Positions 13,780 to 19,480 of a DNA stretch of 19,480 nucleotides are shown piece after piece. Numbering within the stretch: the first letter of the stretch is position 1; each line of letters opens with the position of its first letter. The notes below the pieces were generated by a model that had not been told where the DNA came from, searched no databases, and saw only the letters and a program-made list of their open reading frames with translations. Both the position numbers and the translations under genes were made by a program. This stretch comes from an uncultured Acidimicrobiaceae bacterium (GTDB lineage: Bacteria > Actinomycetota > Acidimicrobiia > Acidimicrobiales > Ilumatobacteraceae), in NCBI GenBank assembly GCA_903919215.1, contig CAIXHI010000055.1:1-19480 (forward strand). The letters are read 5' to 3'.

Positions 13780-14451
13780 TCAGAACAGACTCGGCTGTAT
13801 GGGCTGCTGAGTGCGCTGTACGCCCGGCCACGGCACGTAGTGCTCCATGAACACCCACGAACGTCGGTGGATCGCACAGGGGCCGTAGGCCTGCAATGCG
13901 GCCCTGTGCAGATGGCACGGGTAGCCCTTGTTCGTGTCGAAACTCCACTGGGGATAGTGCTGCGCGTCCTCGCGCATCAGTCGGTCGCGTGTGACCTTGG
14001 CGAGGATGCTGGCGGCGGCCACCGACAGGCAGATGCGGTCGGCCTTCACCCTCATCTCGACATGGCGCACATGGGGCGTGACGAAGTCCCACTTGCCATC
14101 GACGACGGCGGCATCGGGCCGAACTCCCAGCGCGTGGATCGCCCGCTCGGCGGCCAACTTCTGAGCGGCAGCCATACCCATCTGATCGCATTCCACTTGC
14201 GACGCGGCCCCGACGGCCCACGCGTCGCACCACGACGCGATGCGATCGAACAACGCCTCGCGGTTCTTCTCGCTGAGCATCTTCGAATCGCGCACCCCAT
14301 TGACGCGTTTGTCGCGGGGCAGGATGGCGGCGCCCACCATCAACGGTCCGGCCCATGCGCCGCGACCTACTTCATCGATCCCGACGACGACGTCGTAGCC
14401 ATCGGCCCACAGTTCCTTCTCGATGGCGCGAGTGGGTGCGGGGCCGGCCAT
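13780..14451 (-). CDS. rnhB: Ribonuclease HII
   Basis: 223 aa from ATG 14451 (GTG 14454 directly upstream is the alternative start). The enzyme cuts the RNA strand of RNA-DNA hybrids and removes single ribonucleotides from DNA. The active-site residues are all visible: D26 and E27 in GIDEVGRGAWAGP, the Asp of VVDGK, and the Asp of VKAD, followed by the family's ICLSVAAASILAKVTRD block. The GYPCHLHRAALQAYGPCAIHRRSW segment is the usual C-terminal part (family form GYGTxxHxxAL). Length is normal. It lies in the minus-strand run with the secernin-like gene upstream (stop to start 15 nt) and the amine oxidase downstream. Confidence 0.95.
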   Translation of the reverse strand: MAGPAPTRAIEKELWADGYDVVVGIDEVGRGAWAGPLMVGAAILPRDKRVNGVRDSKMLSEKNREALFDRIASWCDAWAVGAASQVECDQMGMAAAQKLAAERAIHALGVRPDAAVVDGKWDFVTPHVRHVEMRVKADRICLSVAAASILAKVTRDRLMREDAQHYPQWSFDTNKGYPCHLHRAALQAYGPCAIHRRSWVFMEHYVPWPGVQRTQQPIQPSLF

Positions 14452-14466
14452 CACGCCAGCCTACGG

Positions 14467-15360
14467 TCAGCCGCCCACACCGGCGGTGCCGCCGCGCAGG
14501 CCGAACCGGGTGTACTCGTGCTCACACGGGCTACCGGTGAGTGCCCACACCTCGCTATCGCCACCGGGGCGCAGCACCGCGATCATCGAAGCGGTCGTCG
14601 ACTCGACGCCCTTGACGTGCATGCACACACTCCACCCTGGGTCGCCAGCGGAATCGTGCGAGCGCAAATGAGCGGCGATCGTCTCGACGGTGACCGGTCG
14701 CTCGGCCAACACTCGCTGTGACGCATGCCAGCGCGGATCGACGAGACGTTCGACCGGCTGCCGCGGGTGGCGGTGTACGGCGTCGAAGCTCGGGATCGTG
14801 GTGCGGTTCGAGATCGCCCGCACGTCGGTCACCGCTTCCACCGCCCAGTCACCGCCGCTGGTGTCGACAACGAAGGCGGAGGACGGGTCGGCGATGAGGA
14901 ACGAGTTCCAGTACGGCCGACCACCGGGGGCGAATGCCGGATCGTGCCCACTCCCGCCCTGGCCGAACTCGCCGAGCAAGGCCGTGATCACTTCGACGGC
15001 GGCGGATGCGGTGGAGGCGCGTTCGAGCGCCAACCGCACGAGATCCATCCCGGTCAACCCAACAGGCGCACCTCGCGGATCCAGCGTGGTGAACACCGCG
15101 GTGTTCCCGATCGCCACACCCGACTCGTTGACACCGTGCTCGGCACCCCACCCCCACACTGGACGTGAGAGCACGCATCCAAGGGTGACACCGTCGAATG
15201 ACGGCACGCTGATGTGGGTCACGCACAGCGGACCGGTGTCGTGCCGCGGCGGCGACCACTCGACGACCTGCACCTCTGACGGAGGTCGATCGCTGTTCTT
15301 GGCGAAGAGAGTGGCACCGAGAAGTGTGGCGGCGGGCAAGGCCACGAGGCAGTCACACAT
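14467..15360 (-). CDS. Secernin / peptidase C69-like Ntn hydrolase
   Basis: 297 aa from ATG 15360. The start is set by the N-terminal M-C-D-C: members of this Ntn-hydrolase group expose a Cys at residue 2 as nucleophile after Met removal. The following LFAKNSDRPPSE block (N22, D24, R25) is the hallmark of secernins and dipeptidase A-like proteins. Further conserved pieces are GCVLSRPVWGWGAEHGVNESGVAIGN, with the NESG turn, and FLIADPSSAFVVDTSG. The family hydrolyses peptides or amides; the true substrate here is unknown, and acyltransferase activity is possible. Shorter than typical secernins (about 400 aa), it seems to be a compact bacterial form. Preceded 16 nt upstream by the stop of the unrecognised 396-aa gene. 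Confidence 0.82.
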   Translation of the reverse strand: MCDCLVALPAATLLGATLFAKNSDRPPSEVQVVEWSPPRHDTGPLCVTHISVPSFDGVTLGCVLSRPVWGWGAEHGVNESGVAIGNTAVFTTLDPRGAPVGLTGMDLVRLALERASTASAAVEVITALLGEFGQGGSGHDPAFAPGGRPYWNSFLIADPSSAFVVDTSGGDWAVEAVTDVRAISNRTTIPSFDAVHRHPRQPVERLVDPRWHASQRVLAERPVTVETIAAHLRSHDSAGDPGWSVCMHVKGVESTTASMIAVLRPGGDSEVWALTGSPCEHEYTRFGLRGGTAGVGG

Positions 15361-15376
15361 GCCGACCCACCCGAGC

Positions 15377-16567
15377 TCAGCTGAACGACACGCCGTCGGC
15401 GGGAGCCAGACCCGGCGGCACCGGCCACAGGGTCTCCCCCGTTGACTCGGTCGTCGCCCACTCCGGCGCCAGCGCCGACGCACTCAACGCGACCGAAGTG
15501 CCGCTCTGCTCCCACAGCACCGCCGGACGAGCTCCGTGCCAGCGCACCGCGAACGACACCGTCGATTCCGCGCCGGTGGGCAGACCGTAGACCTCGAAGT
15601 TGGTACCCGCCCACCCTTCGGGGAGGCCGGCAGGCAGTAGGTCGCCACCGCGTTCACTCGCTGCGCACAGACGCCGTTCAACCCAGGCAGTGAACAACAC
15701 CGGGTCGGATGGTTCGTCCGCGGACAATGCTGTCGACGGTGCCAGGCGAGCACGCATGGTTGCGAGGTCGCGTCGAGCACGTTGCTCACCAGCATGCACG
15801 AGCACGATCTCGGCGGCATCCAACGCTGCGGCCAGACGCCAGTCGCGCACATCACCCTTGGCCGCGAGCTCCAGTGCATGGGCCACGTCGGGAATCCATG
15901 ACGCCGCCCCTTCACCCATGCGCACCATCTGCCCCAGGGCGATGAGGAACGCGAGCGGATCGTCTTCGGGGTGTGCCGGGCCGTTCAGCAGCAGCTCGCA
16001 GCGAGCAGCGACGACCCGTGGCCCCACCGGCGCATCGGGCAACAGCAACCGACTGGCCCGTTCGGTGGTCGCCGTCCAGCCACGCACCACGCCGGTGGCG
16101 GTGGCCAAGCCGTTCGGCAGCGTCCCTGCGACAGGATCGGTGTGGCGCAGAGCAACGGTCACCGTGGCCTTGTGACCGACCGGGACGGCGATACTGCCCG
16201 CGGGAAGAGTGATTCCCTGGATGGGCGCTGTCGGCGGCAGTACCGTCAGCAGGTCGCCGCGGGTGAACGCCACAGCGATTGGTAACGCTGACATATTCTC
16301 GACCTCGATGATCGTGAGACCACCATGGTCGGCAACGGAATACACGCGGTGCACGGCGTCGCCCTCGGGGATCCGCAGGCGCGTCTCCACCACAGCCGTG
16401 CCACCAAGACGCTTCTGGCGCACGGCCGGTTCGTCGGCGGGTGTGTGCCAGCGGTCGTCGGCGGCGACGTGCCAGTCGAGCACGGGGCTGCCGTCCCACG
16501 GCTCGATCGCTCCCCATGCGTTGACCGAGGCGCGCCAACGCCCGCCGGTGACTCCGGTGGTGATCAT
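15377..16567 (-). CDS. Unrecognised 396-aa cytoplasmic protein
   Basis: I do not recognise this protein. The N-terminal 130 or so residues look like a beta-sandwich: Trp-rich strands (GGRWRASVNAWGAIEPWDGS, VLDWHVAADDRWHTP), a segment TAVVETRLRIPEGDAVHRVYSV, then LTIIEVENMSALPIAVAFTR, which resembles the strand pattern in accessory domains of glycoside hydrolases. Residues about 200-300 are helical, and the C-terminus returns to strand-like sequence (TNFEVYGLPTGAESTVSFAVRWHGARPAVLWE). No catalytic motif, signal peptide or membrane segment is evident. It is sandwiched between gpsA (6 nt upstream) and the secernin-like gene (16 nt downstream), so it is probably co-transcribed with gpsA. The composition matches its neighbours and I see no sign of transfer. 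Confidence 0.7.
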   Translation of the reverse strand: MITTGVTGGRWRASVNAWGAIEPWDGSPVLDWHVAADDRWHTPADEPAVRQKRLGGTAVVETRLRIPEGDAVHRVYSVADHGGLTIIEVENMSALPIAVAFTRGDLLTVLPPTAPIQGITLPAGSIAVPVGHKATVTVALRHTDPVAGTLPNGLATATGVVRGWTATTERASRLLLPDAPVGPRVVAARCELLLNGPAHPEDDPLAFLIALGQMVRMGEGAASWIPDVAHALELAAKGDVRDWRLAAALDAAEIVLVHAGEQRARRDLATMRARLAPSTALSADEPSDPVLFTAWVERRLCAASERGGDLLPAGLPEGWAGTNFEVYGLPTGAESTVSFAVRWHGARPAVLWEQSGTSVALSASALAPEWATTESTGETLWPVPPGLAPADGVSFS

Positions 16568-16573
16568 GTTGCT

Positions 16574-17569
16574 CTACTCCATCTCGCTCTTGCGGCCGCG
16601 CTGCATGAGCGCGCCCAGGGCTTCCTTCGCGGAGCGCCCCTGGTGGCAGACGGCCACCACTTGTTCCGTGATCGGCATGTCGACGCCGTAGCGCTTGGCG
16701 AGGTCGAGCACACTCGGTGAACTCTTCACACCTTCAGCCACCATGTTCATGTCGGCCAGCACGTCCTCGATCGAGCGACCTTCACCCAACTGGTTGCCGA
16801 CCATGTTGTTGCGGCTCTGCTTCGATGAGCACGTGGCGATGAGGTCGCCCATTCCGGCGAGGCCGGCGAACGTCGCCGCCTGCCCGCCCATCGCGATACC
16901 GAGCCGCGTCATCTCCGCCAGACCACGGGTGATCAACGTCGCACGGGTGTTGTCGCCGAAGCCCATGCCCTCGGCCATGCCAGCTGCGATCGCGATGACG
17001 TTCTTCACCACGCCACCGACCTCGCAGCCCACGACGTCGGTGTTGGTGTACACGCGCAGACTGGGGCGGCTGAAGATGCGCTGCAACTCGTTGGCGATAT
17101 CGGAGTTGTCGACGGCGACGACGCTGGCCGCTGGCTGCCCGGCGAGAATCTCCTTCGCCAGGTTCGGCCCGGTCAGCACCGCCACAGGGTGACCGGGCAT
17201 CTCGTCGCGCGTGACCTCGCTCATCCGCTTGCGGGAGCTTCGTTCGAGACCCTTGGTAAGGCTCACCACCGGCACCCACGCACGTAGATACTGCGCAGCC
17301 TCCGCGGCAACGTCCCGATAGCCGTGCGACGGCACCGCCATCACCAGCACGTCGGCGTTCACCACCGCATCACGCAGCGACGTCGTCGCCCGCAACTGCT
17401 CGGGGAGCGTGAACTGCGGCAGATAGTCGATGTTCACATGGTCGCGGTTGATCGACTCGGCGAGTTCGGCTCGCCGAGCCCACAACACGGTGGGCGTATT
17501 CACCGCAGCCAGCGCGGCAACGGTGGTACCCCACGAGCCAGCACCGATCACGGCGACATTGATCGACAT
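16574..17569 (-). CDS. gpsA: NAD(P)H-dependent glycerol-3-phosphate dehydrogenase
   Basis: 331 aa. It reduces dihydroxyacetone phosphate to sn-glycerol 3-phosphate, the backbone of membrane phospholipids. The N-terminal Rossmann motif is VAVIGAGSWGTTVA (residues 5-18). VMAVPSHGYRDV, SLTKGLE, LTGPNLAKEI and GGVVKNVIAIAAGMAEG, with the catalytic Lys in VKN, and the GMGDLIATCSS block are all classic GpsA signatures. Length is typical. The ATG at 17569 gives the family N-terminus. It is the first gene of a minus-strand run reaching to 12533, divergent from fbiD across only 41 bp. No clear ribosome binding site is visible before the ATG. Confidence 0.95.
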   Translation of the reverse strand: MSINVAVIGAGSWGTTVAALAAVNTPTVLWARRAELAESINRDHVNIDYLPQFTLPEQLRATTSLRDAVVNADVLVMAVPSHGYRDVAAEAAQYLRAWVPVVSLTKGLERSSRKRMSEVTRDEMPGHPVAVLTGPNLAKEILAGQPAASVVAVDNSDIANELQRIFSRPSLRVYTNTDVVGCEVGGVVKNVIAIAAGMAEGMGFGDNTRATLITRGLAEMTRLGIAMGGQAATFAGLAGMGDLIATCSSKQSRNNMVGNQLGEGRSIEDVLADMNMVAEGVKSSPSVLDLAKRYGVDMPITEQVVAVCHQGRSAKEALGALMQRGRKSEME

Positions 17570-17610
17570 GGCCGACAGCGTAGGCGCAGCGGAGGCTCCG
17601 GGACTCTACG
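17570..17610. promoter_or_regulatory. Very short divergent intergenic region between gpsA and fbiD
   Basis: Forty-one bases separate the two start codons, so both promoters overlap each other or a coding region. GGGA at 17600-17603 could serve as the fbiD ribosome binding site, 7 nt before its ATG; GGAGG at 17591-17595 is stronger but 15 nt away. The gpsA side shows no obvious site, which would fit a leaderless transcript, as is common in actinobacteria. Confidence 0.4.
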
Positions 17611-18237
17611 ATGCCATCCGTGGATCGCGTCGTGCTCGTGCCGGTGAAGGCCTTCGCCGCCGCCAAAGCGCGGCTCGCGCCCGTCTTGTCGCCATCGCAC
17701 CGTGAGCGACTCGCCCGTTGGACGGCCGAGCGGGTGCTTGCCGCTGCCGGCGATCTCCCCGTGTTCGTAGCGTGCGATGACGGCGGCGTCGCCGAATGGG
17801 CCACCGCCAACGGCGCCACCGTCCTCTGGCATCCGGGTGTCGGCCTCAATGCGGCGGTCAACGACAGCTTCCGCGATCTGCGCCAGCGAGGGGCCAGTCA
17901 TGTCGTCGTCGCCCACGGCGATCTGCCACGCGCGCGTCGCCTTGCCGACACCATCATCGCCGAGACGCTGACGCTGGTACCCGATGCACGCTGTGACGGC
18001 ACGAACGTGATCGCCGTGCCGTCCTCGATGCCGTTCGAGTTTGCCTACGGGCCAGCGTCGTTCCGCCGGCACCTCGACCAGGCGCTCGCCGCCGGCCTGC
18101 CCGTAGCAGTGCGTCGAGATCCACTGCTGGCGATCGACATCGACACCCCATCCGACCTCGCGCACCCGTTGGTGCAGGAAGTGCTGCCCACATGGCTGCT
18201 AACGAACCCGGCCAACCCCAACCCGGCCCACGTCTGA
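17611..18237 (+). CDS. fbiD: CofC/FbiD-family phosphoenolpyruvate (phospholactate) guanylyltransferase, coenzyme F420 pathway
   Basis: 208 aa. The family transfers GMP to phosphoenolpyruvate (actinobacterial FbiD) or 2-phospholactate (archaeal CofC), making the activated side-chain donor for coenzyme F420. Visible motifs are VPVKAFAAAKARLAPVLS at residues 10-27 (nucleotide-binding start), VACDD (53-57), HPGVGLNAAV (74-83), VVVAHGDLP (98-106; family form HADLP), DGTNVIAVPSS and FAYGPASFRRH, ending LAIDIDTPSDLA. Length is normal (about 210). It is divergent from gpsA, and its 3' end overlaps the PIG-L gene by 46 bp. The other F420 genes are not in the window. By its actinobacterial setting PEP is the more likely substrate, but sequence alone does not decide it. 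Confidence 0.9.
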   Translation: MPSVDRVVLVPVKAFAAAKARLAPVLSPSHRERLARWTAERVLAAAGDLPVFVACDDGGVAEWATANGATVLWHPGVGLNAAVNDSFRDLRQRGASHVVVAHGDLPRARRLADTIIAETLTLVPDARCDGTNVIAVPSSMPFEFAYGPASFRRHLDQALAAGLPVAVRRDPLLAIDIDTPSDLAHPLVQEVLPTWLLTNPANPNPAHV

Positions 18238-18968
18238 TCTCGTACGACCTTCCGGTGCCGCAGTCGGCACTGGCGATCGGCGCGCACCCCGACGATGTGG
18301 AGTTCGGCGCCGGCGCCACATTGGCCAAGTGGGCCGCTGCCGGGTGCACGGTGCACCACCTCGTACTCACCGACGGCTCAAAGGGCACCTGGAACCCGGA
18401 TGCCGACATCGCGGCGTTGATCACCGCACGGCGCGACGAGCAACGCGAAGCGGCCCGGCGACTCAGCGGCGCGAACGCGGGCACCGTCATATTCCTCGAT
18501 CAAGTCGACGGTGAGCTCGACAGCAGTCTGTGGCTGCGCGGCGAGGTTGCTCGTGTCATCCGCACGCTGCGCCCGGCAGTCGTCCTCGGACACGATCCGT
18601 GGAAGCGCTATCGCCTGCATCCTGATCATCGGCACGCAGGACTACTCGCATGTGACGGCATCGTCGCTGCACGCGATCCGCACTTCTTCCGTGATCACGG
18701 CCTCCCGTCGCACCGACCCGATCACCTGCTGCTGTGGGAGGCCGACGAGCCCGACCACGTCGAGGACGTCTCGCACTTCGTGACGACCAAACTGAACGCG
18801 CTCGAGGCACATGAGAGTCAGTTCGAGAGCACGATGAAGGCAGTCGACGAAGCGCAGGTGCAAGCGTTTCGCGAACGGATCGAGACCCGCCTCAGCGCCC
18901 TCGCTCAGCAGTACGGCACTGGCGGGGCCACCGCGGTGGAGATCTTCAAGCGCATCAGCGACCTGTGA
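18192..18968 (+). CDS. PIG-L/LmbE-family deacetylase (MshB-like)
   Basis: 258 aa from ATG 18192, which has AGGAAG at 18176-18181 and lies inside the end of fbiD (46-bp overlap). The zinc site is clear: A31-H32-P-D34-D35-V-E-F-G in the first part, and H143-P-D-H146-x-H148 later, the usual metal ligands and catalytic Asp of the PIG-L fold. The family removes N-acetyl groups from GlcNAc-linked substrates; MshB does so in mycothiol synthesis, others act on mycothiol conjugates (Mca) or antibiotic precursors. The length is near that of small PIG-L proteins and shorter than MshB (about 300), so the exact substrate is open. The C-terminus overlaps the convergent TIGR03084 gene by 14 bp. Confidence 0.88.
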   Translation: MAANEPGQPQPGPRLISYDLPVPQSALAIGAHPDDVEFGAGATLAKWAAAGCTVHHLVLTDGSKGTWNPDADIAALITARRDEQREAARRLSGANAGTVIFLDQVDGELDSSLWLRGEVARVIRTLRPAVVLGHDPWKRYRLHPDHRHAGLLACDGIVAARDPHFFRDHGLPSHRPDHLLLWEADEPDHVEDVSHFVTTKLNALEAHESQFESTMKAVDEAQVQAFRERIETRLSALAQQYGTGGATAVEIFKRISDL

Positions 18969-19480
18969 TCGGCCCGAACTGACCTGCGCGTCGGCCACCT
19001 CCGGCACCGCCGGCAAACGCCTGTGCGATGCGCATCCACTCGAGCGCTGCTGAACCTTCGATCGCAAGGCGTGTGCCGTCCAGGTGGCGTCGCTGTGTGA
19101 CGAGCAGGCAGAAGTCGAGGGCCGGACCGCGCACGCTGTTCGCCCCAGGCTCACCCCACTCCCACAGCGAGCCGTCCGGCGCAGTGAGCGCCACGTACAC
19201 CGGCACTTCGGGCAACGCCATGGAGTTGACGAGATACGCAAACGGTCGTGCCCGCACGCCGATGTGCGCCGTGTGCTTGAGCCGTGACGTCGGCATACGC
19301 CCGACACCGAGTGCATCGACGATGTCCTGCCCGTGTGCCCACGTTTCCATCAACCGCGCGGCGATGAACGAACGGGCAGCCATCGCCGGCCCGTACCACG
19401 GCACACGCGCCGACGGGTCGAGCGTGTGCGCCAAAGTGAGCAACTCCGCACGGTCGCGGCGCCAGGCCTCGAGCAATGCC
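18955..19480 (-). CDS. TIGR03084-family protein (mycothiol-dependent maleylpyruvate isomerase/DinB-like fold), 5' end cut by the window
   Basis: About 175 C-terminal residues are present; the frame is still open at the window edge, so the start lies outside (family members are about 260 aa). The sequence has the family blocks RVPWYGPAMAARSFIAARLMETWAHGQDI, TSRLKHTAHIGVRARPF, GPALDFCLLVTQRRHLDGTRL and WMRIAQAFAGGAG. The ETWAHGQD motif carries the His that helps hold the metal in the related mycothiol-dependent isomerase fold; the other ligands would be in the missing N-terminus. The family is frequent in actinobacteria and its reaction is not established. It converges on the PIG-L gene with a 14-bp overlap. 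Apparent in-frame starts near the edge (TTG 19476) are not credible as the real start. Confidence 0.85.
   Translation of the reverse strand, partial: ALLEAWRRDRAELLTLAHTLDPSARVPWYGPAMAARSFIAARLMETWAHGQDIVDALGVGRMPTSRLKHTAHIGVRARPFAYLVNSMALPEVPVYVALTAPDGSLWEWGEPGANSVRGPALDFCLLVTQRRHLDGTRLAIEGSAALEWMRIAQAFAGGAGGGRRAGQFGPITGR

Overview
The window is GC-rich (roughly two thirds G+C by eye) and densely packed, with many 4-bp start/stop overlaps and GTG starts. The gene content (an FbiD-type F420 guanylyltransferase, a TIGR03084/mycothiol-associated protein, an MshB-like PIG-L deacetylase, an ECF sigma factor with a membrane partner) points to a high-GC actinobacterium. An Acidimicrobiia/Ilumatobacter-like lineage is my best guess, but taxonomy is inferred only from gene content and style. 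No rRNA, tRNA, CRISPR array or insertion sequence was found.

Layout. (1) 1-1143, plus strand: the last codons of an ECF sigma factor, overlapping by ATGA a single-pass membrane protein that is probably its anti-sigma partner. (2) 1144-2371: a gene-poor stretch with a possible terminator, a truncated PucR-type regulator (minus strand, in-frame stop) and, at its right end, an array of TGTAGATT-type inverted repeats. (3) 2372-3394, plus: one polypeptide joining a MerR/excisionase-like DNA-binding domain, a GHKL ATPase domain and a STAS-like DUF4325 domain; the repeats sit directly in front of it. (4) 10218 down to 3405, minus: a tightly coupled five-gene cassette, SWIM zinc-finger protein, DUF5691 protein, MoxR-type AAA+ ATPase, DUF5682 protein and VWA protein. 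(5) 10375-12549, plus: a four-gene lipoprotein operon for extracytoplasmic copper handling (PCuAC chaperone, TlpA-like thioredoxin, SCO1, cupredoxin-like). (6) 17569 down to 12533, minus: gpsA, an unrecognised 396-aa protein, a secernin/C69-like hydrolase, rnhB and a flavin amine oxidase, closely spaced. (7) 17611-18968, plus: fbiD and a PIG-L deacetylase. (8) 18955 to the end, minus: a TIGR03084-family protein cut by the window edge.

How the genes work together. The copper operon should metallate the CuA centre of cytochrome c oxidase: PCuAC and SCO1 deliver copper while the TlpA-like protein keeps the thiols reduced. The SWIM/DUF5691/MoxR/DUF5682/VWA cassette matches the architecture of the poorly understood yehLMPQ-type MoxR-VWA systems, in which a MoxR ATPase and a MIDAS-bearing VWA protein are expected to act as a chaperone-like pair on a partner; DUF5682 may be an enzyme. 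The two least explained items are the HTH-GHKL-STAS-like fusion with its putative operator array, converging on that cassette, and the cassette itself.
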